Below are positions 37,158 to 45,161 of a DNA stretch of 64,000 nucleotides, piece after piece. The position numbers were made by a program, and so were the translations under genes. The DNA comes from Halobacillus faecis. GTDB taxonomy: Bacteria > Bacillota > Bacilli > Bacillales > Halobacillaceae. Under the pieces are notes generated by a model. The model saw nothing but the letters and a program-made list of their open reading frames with translations, was not told where the DNA came from and made no database searches. Numbering within the stretch: position 1 is the first letter of the stretch; each line of letters begins with the position of its first letter. Location of the stretch: the NCBI RefSeq assembly GCF_007991335.1, contig NZ_BJYD01000023.1, positions 1 through 64,000 of the forward strand, given 5' to 3'.

Positions 37158-37833
37158 ATTGAGTCATTTGGGAACGGAACACCTGTAAGGATTCATCCTC
37201 ATTCAATTGGTTTAAGTCCTCTTCAGAGAGTTGGCCGTTCCCCTCTTCAACGACATAAACGTCAAGCGTTTGTTTCCCCCAGTAATTATAAACATCATTT
37301 ACGGTTGGAAAATATAGATCGAGCTTATTCCCTTTGATGGCCCCGCCAATATCCGCAACCACTCCATACCCATAACCTGGAATAAACAGTACAGTCCCCA
37401 GCGGAAACATTTCTAAATCTGCAGCAATGGTCGAATATAAATCCCTCTTTACATTTACACCTGAATACGTAATTCCATATCCAGGGTGCTCAGGAGTTTT
37501 TCCCGTCGATTCATATCCGGCCGTGTAACCGGTAGCTACAACTTCATGGCTTGGATATTGACTGAAATCAATCGTATCTTCCAACAGTTCTACCGCTTCT
37601 ATGACCGCACTGGATACATAGGTCTGTGGAGCATTTTTTATTTTTAAACTTTTCTCGGAAAGATCCTGGTTTTTTTGAAGAAGTGTTTCCCCATCCAAGG
37701 ACTCCCCTCTAAACTTAGCCGCCATCCAATCGTCAAAATCTGAGAGCGATAGGTTTGTTACATTTGTAAAAGTACTATAAAGAGCAAAGCTGAACAGTAG
37801 AATAAAAAAGATAGACTTCGTCCGCTTCTTCAT
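37156..37833 (-). CDS. yuiC: 3D domain protein YuiC
   Basis: A 225-residue secreted or membrane-anchored cell-wall protein. GAGGTGATTTC supports ATG 37833. One N-terminal hydrophobic segment (about 6-23) acts as signal or anchor. The C-terminal 3D domain has ATGYTAGYE (near 100), [23 protein letters not shown] (near 150-164) and NKLDLYFPT, which supply the three aspartates for which the family is named. In B. subtilis YuiC is a muralytic lytic transglycosylase linked to stationary-phase survival. yuiB lies upstream on the same strand. Confidence 0.93.
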   Translation of the reverse strand: MKKRTKSIFFILLFSFALYSTFTNVTNLSLSDFDDWMAAKFRGESLDGETLLQKNQDLSEKSLKIKNAPQTYVSSAVIEAVELLEDTIDFSQYPSHEVVATGYTAGYESTGKTPEHPGYGITYSGVNVKRDLYSTIAADLEMFPLGTVLFIPGYGYGVVADIGGAIKGNKLDLYFPTVNDVYNYWGKQTLDVYVVEEGNGQLSEEDLNQLNEDESLQVFRSQMTQ

Positions 37834-37918
37834 GAAATCACCTCTAGGTGTAATCATGTCCAAGCACCACTTTTTTATTCAGAATCTTCATCCCCACTCC
37901 ACCAAGAACATAAAAAAA

Positions 37919-37943
37919 GCTAGCAGCACACTGTGCCGTTAGC
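37919..37943 (-). terminator. Terminator of yuiB
   Basis: GCTA...GCAC pairs with GTGC...TAGC, followed by seven T on the minus strand, ten bases after the yuiB stop. Confidence 0.7.
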
Positions 37944-37952
37944 CTTTTCGTT

Positions 37953-38270
37953 TTAAAACATTTGATATCCACTTTTCCGTAATTTTTTAATAACAATTCC
38001 AGCCACTATGGTTCCTACGAATCCACTTGCTAAGATCACGATATCCACAAGCTTTAGGTTAAATAACTGTTCAAAGACTGCAGGAAACGCTGTCCCTGGA
38101 GCTGATAAATAATTTGTCCACGAAAAGTCATCCACGATGAAAAGCACGATAACAGGATAAACAAAGGCCATCAACCATGAAGAACGCAAAATCATATTTA
38201 ATAAGAAAGAAATTCCGAAGAATAACACGAAAAATAACAACATTGACACGATGAACTGCACAATATTCAC
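37953..38270 (-). CDS. yuiB: YuiB-like small membrane protein
   Basis: A 105-residue hydrophobic protein with three membrane segments (about 4-26, 30-46, 73-96) and a basic C-terminus, topology otherwise undetermined. The start is GTG at 38270, eight bases after a GGGGG site. It matches the YuiB family of Bacillus by position next to yuiC and by membrane pattern; its function is unknown. Confidence 0.8.
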   Translation of the reverse strand: MNIVQFIVSMLLFFVLFFGISFLLNMILRSSWLMAFVYPVIVLFIVDDFSWTNYLSAPGTAFPAVFEQLFNLKLVDIVILASGFVGTIVAGIVIKKLRKSGYQMF

Positions 38271-38388
38271 TAACGTTTCCCCCTATGTATGTTCAACGAA
38301 ACACAAACGAATCCAAACCTCATTTTATAACGGTTACATAAAAAGCGCAAGAGCTCTACATGGCGATAAAGTTTGTTATTAAACAAAC

Positions 38389-38514
38389 GGGCAGGATTGT
38401 TGAAGGCTCAGCTTCGAGACTTTTATTGAGTGGGTGGGCTACGGGGAATAGCTTGCTTCCCTCGGTAACGAACCCCTAAAACATCTCAAAACCAAGTCTT
38501 CCACAATCGGGAGC
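38389..38514. repeat. Intergenic palindromic repeat with both terminal inverted sequences (copy 5)
   Basis: The left end GGCAGGATTGTTGAAGGCTC and right end AAACCAAGTCTTCCACAATC are inverted copies of one terminal sequence. A degenerate centre, GGGAATAGCTTGCTTCCC, and GGTAACGAACCCC lie between. It occupies the gap between yuiB and yumB. Confidence 0.75.
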
Positions 38515-38549
38515 CATTTTAGGAGAAGGACGGTTGATTTTTTTAATAA

Positions 38550-38582
38550 AAAAGCGAAAGCAGTTGATCTGCTTTCGCTTTT
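38550..38582 (-). terminator. Terminator of yumB
   Basis: AAAAGCGAAAGCAG and CTGCTTTCGCTTTT form a perfect stem nine bases after the yumB stop. Confidence 0.9.
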
Positions 38583-38590
38583 AGTAATGA

Positions 38591-39811
38591 TTAATGAAAG
38601 AAATTCAGTTTTCCTTTTTTAAGAACAAGTGGTACGCCGCCAAGTTTTAGCAGGTAGCGGTTATCGATGATTTTTTTCATCGCTGTCGCTGACCATCCGA
38701 ACAATTTCTTATCATCGAAGACGACGCCAATCGCGTCATTGTGACCAAGAGAGGCTACGGTCCCTTTTAAGTCTGGCTCGAATGGTTCCAGGTGATCTTC
38801 GCCTCTAATTAGACGAGTAAGGTTCGCTGCTGTTTGCTCGGCTTGCTGGATGGCAATTTGCGCCGTTGGAGGATAAGGACGGTCCGTTTCCTCGTTCATA
38901 ATTAAAGCACAATCCCCGACAATAAAGACATCGTCATAACCTTCTGGTCGTAAGTCCTCTCCTACTGGGATACGACCACGGTTCGCTTCAAAGCCTGCTT
39001 TTTCAACAAGAGAGTTTCCACGCACACCAGCCGCCCAAACAACGGTGTTCGTTTCAATCTCTTCTCGCTGCTCGTCTTTTTCAAACACGAGCTTGTTCTC
39101 TGTAACTTCTTTAATCATCGCTCCGATTTTGAATTCGACGCCTCGTGCTTCCAGGGAGTTCATTGCGTATTCTACAAGTTCAGGGTCGAACCCTGGGAGT
39201 GCCGTTGGAGCAGCTTCTACGTTGATGATACGCACTTTTTCACGTGGAATATCGTATTCTTTACAAAGTTCAGGAATACGGTTAGCAAGCTCACCTACGA
39301 ATTCGATTCCTGTGAAGCCAGCACCACCTACAACGATGTTCAAGCGTTCCTGCTTCTTCTCCGCTTCATTGTTATATTTTGCGAAGTTATATTCAATGTG
39401 CTGACGAATCATCCGCGCACTATTGATGCTGTTAATAGTGAAGGCGTTCTCCTTCAAACCAGAAATCCCAAATGTGGCCGCCTCGAAACCAAGTCCGATC
39501 ACAAGGTAGTCATAAGAGAGTTCTCCGCCCTCTAACAGCACCTTTTTAACTTCAGGCTTGATATCTGTAACGGTATCCTGTACGAAATTCACCTTACTCG
39601 TATTGATGACATCTTTAATTTGAATACGTGTGCGGTCGTGGTGTAAAGTACCTGCAGCATTTTCATGCAACCATGTCGTTTGATAATGGTAACTATGTTT
39701 ATTAACAAGTGTCACATTTGCATCATTTGCACCTAGGCTTTTCTGTAGCTTCACTGCTGTCATGATCCCGCCATAACCGGCACCGAGAATCACAATGTTA
39801 GGGTTTCTCAT
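38591..39811 (-). CDS. yumB: Type II NADH dehydrogenase-like oxidoreductase (YumB)
   Basis: A 406-residue membrane-associated FAD/NAD protein feeding electrons from NADH to menaquinone without proton pumping. The FAD-binding GAGYGG is at 10-15, HENAAG near 50-55, the NAD-binding [14 protein letters not shown] near 166-179 and the second FAD motif [10 protein letters not shown] near 300. An amphipathic C-terminal helix suits membrane association. The weak GGAAGTG site lies well upstream of ATG 39811. Two Rex-like operators and a hairpin in the leader suggest control by the NADH/NAD+ ratio. The close relative Ndh is regulated by Rex in B. subtilis. Confidence 0.93.
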   Translation of the reverse strand: MRNPNIVILGAGYGGIMTAVKLQKSLGANDANVTLVNKHSYHYQTTWLHENAAGTLHHDRTRIQIKDVINTSKVNFVQDTVTDIKPEVKKVLLEGGELSYDYLVIGLGFEAATFGISGLKENAFTINSINSARMIRQHIEYNFAKYNNEAEKKQERLNIVVGGAGFTGIEFVGELANRIPELCKEYDIPREKVRIINVEAAPTALPGFDPELVEYAMNSLEARGVEFKIGAMIKEVTENKLVFEKDEQREEIETNTVVWAAGVRGNSLVEKAGFEANRGRIPVGEDLRPEGYDDVFIVGDCALIMNEETDRPYPPTAQIAIQQAEQTAANLTRLIRGEDHLEPFEPDLKGTVASLGHNDAIGVVFDDKKLFGWSATAMKKIIDNRYLLKLGGVPLVLKKGKLNFFH

Positions 39812-39856
39812 GATTTAATCACTTCCATCTCGTAATAATGATCCATTGACTAAGGC

Positions 39857-39874
39857 TTGTGACCATTTTCACAA
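39857..39874. promoter_or_regulatory. Rex-like operator, site 1 (yumB leader)
   Basis: TTGTGACCATTTTCACAA has the Rex form TTGTGA-N6-TCACAA with both half-sites perfect. It lies 46-63 bases upstream of the yumB ATG. Confidence 0.75.
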
Positions 39875-39889
39875 ATGAATACATAAAAA

Positions 39890-39911
39890 AACCTGAGTCG
39901 GTTTCAGGTGA
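39890..39911 (-). terminator. Possible leader terminator upstream of yumB
   Basis: On the minus strand ACCTGA, a seven-base loop and TCAGGT are followed by seven T. The stem is short. It lies between the two Rex-like sites and before the coding sequence. Confidence 0.5.
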
Positions 39912-39923
39912 AAATTGTCACAA
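39906..39923. promoter_or_regulatory. Rex-like operator, site 2 (yumB leader)
   Basis: On the minus strand TTGTGACAATTTTCACCT fits TTGTGA-N6-TCACAA with two mismatches in the distal half. Its centre is 49 bases from that of site 1. Confidence 0.65.
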
Positions 39924-39947
39924 ATTCTTACTATTTATTATGATTTT

Positions 39948-39976
39948 ATCTTAGACCTTTTTCTAACCATTTTCAA
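39948..39976 (-). promoter_or_regulatory. Possible yumB promoter
   Basis: On the minus strand TTGAAA (39971-39976), 17 bases and TAAGAT (39948-39953). Both Rex-like sites would then lie downstream of the start point, as roadblocks. Confidence 0.45.
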
Positions 39977-40106
39977 CCCATAAAGCCTTTATCGGAATTA
40001 TACAACAATTATCCGCTTGCAAAGGTTTACATCCCCCCATTGTTCCCATCAGAAATTTTTTTATGATAGAATGTATTTTAGTGAAATTTTCATCAGGAGG
40101 TTTATT

Positions 40107-41093
40107 ATGAGTGAAAAAATATACGATATAACGGTAATCGGCGGTGGACCAGTCGGTTTATTCACAGCATTCTATGGTGGAATGCGCGAAGCTAGTGTAA
40201 ATATCATTGAAAGTCTTCCCCACCTGGGAGGCCAGCTGACAGCTCTCTACCCTGAAAAATACATTTTTGATGTAGCCGGATTCCCAAAAGTACGAGCACA
40301 AGAGCTTGTCGATAACTTAGAGGAACAAGCCATGATGTTCAATCCTACGATCTCCTTGAACCAGGAAGTGGTTTCAGTTGAAAGAATGGATGATGAAATC
40401 ATCAAACTGACAACAGACAAAGATGTTCATTATACGAAGACCATTATCATCACAGCAGGAAACGGAGCCTTCCAACCAAGGAAACTGAAAATTGAAGATA
40501 CGGAACGTTTTGAAGAAACAAACCTCCATTACCACGTTAGCAATATGGACCAGTTCCGTGACAAAAAAGTTATGATTGCCGGCGGCGGTGACTCTGCTGT
40601 GGACTGGGCCCTTATGCTTGAACCAATCGCTGAACAAGTGACACTCGTCCATAGAAGAGATAAATTCAGAGCACATGAACATAGTGTGTCACAGCTTAAT
40701 GAGTCCAATGTAAGAATTATGACGCCATTCACTCCTGAAAAAATGATTGGCGATGAGCGCATTGAACAGGTGGAATTGAAAGAAGTGAAAGGGGATCGAG
40801 TAGAAACCATCGACGTCGACGATGTGATTGTGAACTATGGTTTCATCTCCTCTCTTGGTCCAATAAAAAATTGGGAGCTGGAAATTGAAAAGAATAGCAT
40901 TGTCGTTAATTCCAAGATGGAAACCAATATCAAAGGTATTTATGCGGCAGGAGATATTTGCACCTACCCTGGTAAAGTGAAGCTAATTGCTTCAGGATTT
41001 GGTGAAGGTCCAACAGCCGTCAACAATGCGAAAGCCTATATCGATCCAGGCGCACGTGTTCAACCTAAACACTCGACTAGCATGTTTTCTTAA
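40107..41093 (+). CDS. yumC: Ferredoxin/flavodoxin-NADP+ reductase, thioredoxin-reductase type
   Basis: A 328-residue FAD enzyme of the YumC type. AGGAGG supports ATG 40107; an open frame runs back to 40017. The FAD GGGPVG is at 12-17, the NADP-binding [11 protein letters not shown] near 160-170 and the ATG-like AAGDI near 283. The redox CxxC of true thioredoxin reductase is absent, as in TrxR-like ferredoxin reductases. It passes electrons between NADPH and small Fe-S or flavin carriers. It is divergent from yumB and convergent with erpA, beside several Fe-S proteins. Confidence 0.95.
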   Translation: MSEKIYDITVIGGGPVGLFTAFYGGMREASVNIIESLPHLGGQLTALYPEKYIFDVAGFPKVRAQELVDNLEEQAMMFNPTISLNQEVVSVERMDDEIIKLTTDKDVHYTKTIIITAGNGAFQPRKLKIEDTERFEETNLHYHVSNMDQFRDKKVMIAGGGDSAVDWALMLEPIAEQVTLVHRRDKFRAHEHSVSQLNESNVRIMTPFTPEKMIGDERIEQVELKEVKGDRVETIDVDDVIVNYGFISSLGPIKNWELEIEKNSIVVNSKMETNIKGIYAAGDICTYPGKVKLIASGFGEGPTAVNNAKAYIDPGARVQPKHSTSMFS

Positions 41094-41098
41094 AAACA

Positions 41099-41138
41099 AA
41101 AGGAAGAAGCCCGCTTAAGCGGGCTTCTTCCTTTTTAA
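41099..41138 (+). terminator. Terminator of yumC
   Basis: AAGGAAGAAGCCCGC pairs with GCGGGCTTCTTCCTT around TTAA, then T. Fifteen base pairs without mismatch. Confidence 0.9.
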
Positions 41139-41154
41139 ATTCCGGGATAAGAAA

Positions 41155-41183
41155 AACCTTTCTGTAGACACAGAAAGGTTTTA
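41155..41183 (-). terminator. Terminator of erpA
   Basis: AAAACCTTTCTGT and ACAGAAAGGTTTT pair around AGAC, immediately before the erpA stop codon on the minus strand. Confidence 0.85.
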
Positions 41184-41185
41184 TA

Positions 41186-41545
41186 TTAACAATTCGGATC
41201 TGGTGTTCCAGCATTTGTTGCTGTTTTGAACGAGGATCCACATCCACAAGAAACAATCGCGTTCGGGTTATCAATAGTGAACCCGCCACCCATCATATTC
41301 TGTTTGAAATCGATGGTCGTACCTTCCACGATTGCGGCGTCTTGACGATTAATGACTACCGGAATTCCACTGGACTCCTCTACAAGATCAAGTTCTTCAT
41401 TGATTTCATCTTCGAAGCCCATGGCATAAGACAATCCACTGCAGCCTCCACCTTTAACACCGAAGCGAAGACGAACTTCTCCTTCTTCTTCTTTCATCAT
41501 CTCTTTGATTTGGTGACTTGCGGCTTCTGTGATATTCAGAATCAT
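41186..41545 (-). CDS. erpA: A-type iron-sulfur cluster carrier (ErpA/IscA family, YutM)
   Basis: A 119-residue HesB/IscA protein. The three cluster cysteines are Cys35 (GGCSGLSY) and Cys100 with Cys102 (SCGCGSSF). A short C-terminal tail adds an extra Cys119 as the last residue, which is unusual and could add a ligand. It carries Fe-S clusters from the SUF scaffold to targets. It is followed downstream by yumC in convergent orientation and preceded by yuzB. The B. subtilis counterpart is YutM (SufA-like). Confidence 0.95.
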   Translation of the reverse strand: MILNITEAASHQIKEMMKEEEGEVRLRFGVKGGGCSGLSYAMGFEDEINEELDLVEESSGIPVVINRQDAAIVEGTTIDFKQNMMGGGFTIDNPNAIVSCGCGSSFKTATNAGTPDPNC

Positions 41546-41676
41546 ACCAAGCCTCTCCTTTCTCTTCTTATCGTCAGTATACTAAATGGCAGAACTTTTT
41601 ATCAAACATCCTGTATTCGCAAAGTAAAAGGCACCCTTGTTTAAGGATACCTTTTTACTTTCATGGCTACACCGTC

Positions 41677-41907
41677 TTATAGGGTTTCGTCCAGATGTTC
41701 ATAAATCTTATCGACTAATTCATCAGGTGTATCAGCCATGACACGATCTCCTTCTACAACGGCATATAACGTCTGGGAACATAGTCCACAGTTTCTTAAA
41801 CAACCATATTCGACAACATCAAGATCAGGATCCTTCTCAAGCCTTTCTTTTGCTTCTTGCGATCCACTGATCAGGTTATTAACACAAAATTCAATTAATG
41901 GATTCAT
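41677..41907 (-). CDS. yuzB: YuzB family (DUF1450) four-cysteine protein
   Basis: A 76-residue acidic protein. GAGGTG supports ATG 41907. Four cysteines are at 8, 36, 40 and 43 (FCVNN and GCLRNCGLC). The spacing resembles small thioredoxin-fold [2Fe-2S] proteins, so a cluster is plausible but not shown. It lies among yumC, erpA, yuzD and nfu, all concerned with Fe-S or thiol chemistry. Confidence 0.88.
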   Translation of the reverse strand: MNPLIEFCVNNLISGSQEAKERLEKDPDLDVVEYGCLRNCGLCSQTLYAVVEGDRVMADTPDELVDKIYEHLDETL

Positions 41908-41975
41908 CCGCTTCACCTCTGTATTGGATGAAACCCTATCTGCACCTAATCATATCATACCGCCCGATAAATCTG

Positions 41976-42314
41976 CTATGAATTTTCCTTTGGTTGAAGG
42001 CCATACTTATCCAGGGCCTTGTAAATTTTTTTCAATCTAGGATCACCCTCGCCTACAATTTCATTCTCAATAAGGACGAGAGGATAAAACAGTTCGTCAT
42101 CTAATAGTTGTTGAATAATGGAGAAGTCAGCTCCATCCTGGCCTTCTTGAGAAATGTCATAGTAATTGTAGGTAACCATTGAATCGTTATACTTTCTCCC
42201 TATAGCCGCCTGTAGCCATTCATATGTCTCCCTCGAACCCGGTGCATTGACACAGCTGGCACATTTCACATCGGCACCATAAACCTCTACACGAACTCTT
42301 TGCTGTTCCCCCAT
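41976..42314 (-). CDS. yuzD: YuzD family (DUF1462) CxxC protein
   Basis: A 112-residue soluble protein with an N-terminal beta-alpha start and a CASC motif at 18-21, followed by NYYDI and PLVLIENEIVGEG segments like a glutaredoxin-fold domain. A disulfide reductase or metal-carrier role is plausible; function is not known. It is divergent from nfu (yutI). Confidence 0.9.
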   Translation of the reverse strand: MGEQQRVRVEVYGADVKCASCVNAPGSRETYEWLQAAIGRKYNDSMVTYNYYDISQEGQDGADFSIIQQLLDDELFYPLVLIENEIVGEGDPRLKKIYKALDKYGLQPKENS

Positions 42315-42477
42315 CCGTACCCTCTCCCTTTGTGTTACGTTTTTTCCATTTTACAAAAGAAAAGAAAAAAGATAAAATGATAATAGTTCTCAATATTAAT
42401 ATACAGAGACTTAGACAACCATAGATTTTTTAGTCATTTCGTTTTATAATGATACTTAAGAAAGGGGAAGATTGAAC

Positions 42478-42699
42478 ATGCATGAACAGGTTCAAGAGGT
42501 ACTCAATAAACTTCGCCCATTTTTACTACGTGACGGTGGGGACGTCGAGCTTGTCGATGTTGAAGACGGAATCGTCCGCCTGAGACTTATGGGTGCTTGC
42601 GGAAACTGCCCTAGTTCCACAATCACTCTAAAAGCAGGAATCGAAAGAGCTCTTGCACAAGAAGTACCAGGAATTTACGAAGTCGAGCAAGTATTTTAA
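42478..42699 (+). CDS. yutI: NifU C-terminal domain Fe-S protein (Nfu, YutI)
   Basis: A 73-residue Nfu-type carrier. The frame opens at TTG 42472 but AAAGGGGAAG supports ATG 42478. The cluster motif is GACGNCPSS with Cys41 and Cys44. Nfu dimers bridge a [4Fe-4S] cluster and deliver it to apoproteins. It stands alone with its own terminator. Confidence 0.95.
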   Translation: MHEQVQEVLNKLRPFLLRDGGDVELVDVEDGIVRLRLMGACGNCPSSTITLKAGIERALAQEVPGIYEVEQVF

Positions 42700-42710
42700 T
42701 ACACCTAACC

Positions 42711-42742
42711 GAAAGAGCCACTCACATGAGCGGCTCTTTTTT
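42711..42742 (+). terminator. Terminator of yutI
   Basis: AAAGAGCC-CTC pairs with GAG-GGCTCTTT and is followed by T. Confidence 0.85.
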
Positions 42743-42784
42743 TGTTATACTCATCCCTTGTTTTAATTCAACATAAGCTCCCTT

Positions 42785-42888
42785 TACTTGAAGACTCAGT
42801 TTCGAGATGTTTTCGGGCTTCTTTGCACATGTTGAGCGTCAGGGGTGGCTGGGAAGCTACTCGCTTCCCAACCACCCCTCTCGACGTA
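42785..42888. repeat. Intergenic palindromic repeat, short form (copy 6)
   Basis: After TACTTGAAGACTCAGTTTCG and CGGGCTTCTTTGC comes a compact hairpin: AGGGGTGGCTGGGAAGC pairs with GCTTCCCAACCACCCCT around TACTC. It equals copy 8 (59.1 kb) with the centre removed. Confidence 0.85.
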
Positions 42889-43042
42889 TTTGAAATAGAA
42901 CCCCTTTACCAAGTTAGATTGTATTCCAGTATCCCGATTGTTAAAAGTATAAAACTCTCTATATCAAGATTTCAGGGTTCAAATACTTTGGCAGGGTAGT
43001 TTTAACCTTATACTCCTATCAAACGGAATAGCTGATATTCGG

Positions 43043-43240
43043 GAAGTGGTTTCGAGACACTGATATAGCAAAGGGGCGGAGGGGAATGGCGAGACTCCTG
43101 CGGGAAAAGAGTGCTAGGTGAGACCCCGCAAGGCGTCAGCCTGAGGAGGCTCATCGCGCTCCCGCGGAAAGCGAGCTATTCCCCTCCGCCCCCATCCACT
43201 CAACAAAAGTCTCGAAACTGAGTCTTCTACAATCCTGCCA
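43043..43240. repeat. Intergenic palindromic repeat, full-length form (copy 7)
   Basis: The outer stem GGGGCGGAGGGGAAT (43073 on) pairs with ATTCCCCTCCGCCCC (to 43192). Inside are GACTCCTGCGGGA, GAGACCCCGC and GAGGAGGCTC, then CCCGCGGAAAGCGAG. Terminal CTCGAAACTGAGTCTTCTAC and ACAATCCTGCCA complete it. This core resembles a dispersed palindromic element I know from many Bacillaceae genomes. The bases between copies 6 and 7 show no gene. Confidence 0.9.
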
Positions 43241-43262
43241 GAAACATAAATAACTATAAAAA

Positions 43263-44228
43263 TTATGGGACAGGTGTGAGTAAAGGTTTTCCTTGGAAGT
43301 GATTGACGAGGTTTTCGAGACTGAGCTGCATCATTTTATATCTTGTTTCCTTTGTAGCTGAGCCGATATGCGGTAAACAGACCACTTCAGGGCATGCAAG
43401 CAATGGGTGTTGAGAGGAGATTGGTTCTTGTTCAAATACATCAAGCCCAGCTCCAGCGATATTTTTATTTACAATTGCCTCATACAGTGCTTCTTCATCT
43501 ACCGTGGCCCCTCTGGAAGCATTGATGAAGAAAGCCTCCTTTTTCATCTTTTGGAAAGCATCCTTATTGAACATGTGCTTGGTTTGATCTGTCAAAGGAG
43601 TCAAACACACGACATAGTCGGCTTGTTCGAGCAACACTTCAAAGTCAGCATAGCTCGCACCAATAGACTCTTCCGCTTCGGGTTTTCGAGAACGATTATA
43701 ATACAATATGTTCATACCAAAGCCTTTCGCTCGCTTTGCAACCGCTTCACCAATTCTCCCCATCCCAACGATTCCTATTGTTTTCCCGTGAATATCCGTA
43801 CCCGCTAACATCAATGGAGACCAATGCTCCCACTTGTTATCCTTTATGTATTGGCTTGCCTCTATCATTCTCCTTGCTGTGGCCATTAATAAGCCAAAGG
43901 TGAGATCAGCTGTTGTTTCTGTAAGCACATCAGGAGTGTGGGTTATAGCAATACCTAAATTCTCGGCTGTTTTCACATCGACGTTGTCATATCCTACTGC
44001 CATATTGGCTACGATGGAAAGATCATTCGCCTGTCGAAGTATTCCTTCATCTATTTTCTCCGTCAACATCGTCAATAAACCATGAGAAGATCGGGCTTTC
44101 TCCATCAACATTTGGCGTCCGACAGGTTCTTCTTCACTTTGCCACATATGAATATCCAAATGTTCTTTATAAGGGTCCACAATTTCATCAGGAAGCCTTC
44201 GGGTAATAAAAACTTTTGGTTTGGTCAA
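43263..44228 (-). CDS. D-2-hydroxyacid dehydrogenase (glyoxylate/hydroxypyruvate reductase type)
   Basis: A 321-residue NAD(P)H-dependent dehydrogenase. The Rossmann motif GMGRIGEAV is near 154-162. Catalytic Arg (NASRGATVDEEAL, near 239), Glu (FEQEP, near 266) and His (LPHIGSAT, near 285) are present. The start is a TTG at 44228, eight bases after GGAGG. Substrates of such enzymes include glyoxylate, hydroxypyruvate and 2-ketogluconate, and cannot be told apart here. It stands alone after the repeat-rich gap. Confidence 0.93.
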   Translation of the reverse strand: MTKPKVFITRRLPDEIVDPYKEHLDIHMWQSEEEPVGRQMLMEKARSSHGLLTMLTEKIDEGILRQANDLSIVANMAVGYDNVDVKTAENLGIAITHTPDVLTETTADLTFGLLMATARRMIEASQYIKDNKWEHWSPLMLAGTDIHGKTIGIVGMGRIGEAVAKRAKGFGMNILYYNRSRKPEAEESIGASYADFEVLLEQADYVVCLTPLTDQTKHMFNKDAFQKMKKEAFFINASRGATVDEEALYEAIVNKNIAGAGLDVFEQEPISSQHPLLACPEVVCLPHIGSATKETRYKMMQLSLENLVNHFQGKPLLTPVP

Positions 44229-44416
44229 TAGTCAAACCTCCATTCATTTTTTATGATTTTATCATAGCAAAGGATAGCTGAAACTTTCCAACCTTCTACA
44301 CTTTTGCACCATCAAGGGGAAGTTTTGATATAATGAACATAACCCCGCTCGTTTGTGCAATAATAAACGCGGGTATGGTACAGTGCAAGTCATGATGAGC
44401 AGGGAGGTTTTTCACT

Positions 44417-44923
44417 ATGGCAGAAGACAGAAAAGTATCCACTCTTGAAAAAACAGCAAGGGATTGGCTGGTGGAAAGAGGGGTCACAATTGATGACATT
44501 GCTGACCTTGTCTATTACCTACAGTCTAAATATCATGAAGACTTATCTATGGATGACTGCCGCTTCAATGTAAATAAAGTGCTCACAAAGCGTGAAGTTC
44601 AGAATGCAGTCATTACTGGGATTCAAATGGATCGGCTAGCAGAAAAGAAAATGCTTGAAGAACCATTACAGTCGACCATTGAAGTAGACGAAAGCCTTTA
44701 TGGAATTGATGAAATTATTGCCTTTTCCATAGTAAACGTTTACGGATCCATCGGATTTACCAATTACGGTTATATCGATAAACAGAAACCAGGAATTCTA
44801 CAGAAACTGAATGATAAATCTTCAGGCGAATGCCATACATTTTTGGATGACATTGTCGGTGCCATCGCTGCCGCCGCATCCAGCAGACTGGCCCACACCA
44901 TCGCTGGAGACAATGAGGTATAA
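44417..44923 (+). CDS. yutG: Phosphatidylglycerophosphatase A-like protein (YutG)
   Basis: A 168-residue PgpA-family protein, but with weak hydrophobicity compared with the enterobacterial membrane enzyme. The DDIVGAIAAAASSRLAH segment (near 142-158) and the GYIDKQKPG loop (near 118-126) fit the family pattern for binding a divalent metal and phosphate. In Gram-positives the physiological substrate is less certain. A CAGGGAGG site precedes the ATG. A hairpin ACCCCGC/GCGGGT lies in the leader at 44342-44374. Confidence 0.88.
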   Translation: MAEDRKVSTLEKTARDWLVERGVTIDDIADLVYYLQSKYHEDLSMDDCRFNVNKVLTKREVQNAVITGIQMDRLAEKKMLEEPLQSTIEVDESLYGIDEIIAFSIVNVYGSIGFTNYGYIDKQKPGILQKLNDKSSGECHTFLDDIVGAIAAAASSRLAHTIAGDNEV

Positions 44924-44945
44924 CAAAAAATGAATGAAGTAAAAG

Positions 44946-45003
44946 AAAAGTAGTTCAATGAAGTGTACGCCATTCCGTACTTTCCCATTGAACTACTTTT
45001 TTA
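44946..45003 (+). terminator. Terminator of yutG
   Basis: AAAGTAGTTCAATG pairs with CATTGAACTACTTT across a 25-base loop and runs into T. Confidence 0.8.
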
Positions 45004-45161
45004 TTTTCTGCGCCAGATCAATTAATAAGGAGCATGATAAAAAGCAAGCTTAACATTATTTTTCAGACTTCTTTTCATATCGTATTTTTATTTTTCTGAA
45101 ACCTTTATAATCTTATCTACGTACTACATGAAGAGACAGAAAAAGGAAGGAGATACATAAA

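Noticed and set aside
42742-42999. 85-residue frame between yutI and the hydroxyacid dehydrogenase gene
   Set aside because: It reads through repeat copy 6. Similar short peptides appear in copy 8 only because the repeat is shared DNA.
43073-43192. Rho-independent terminator
   Set aside because: The palindrome is far longer than the terminators here, has internal stems and no T run. It belongs to the repeat family.
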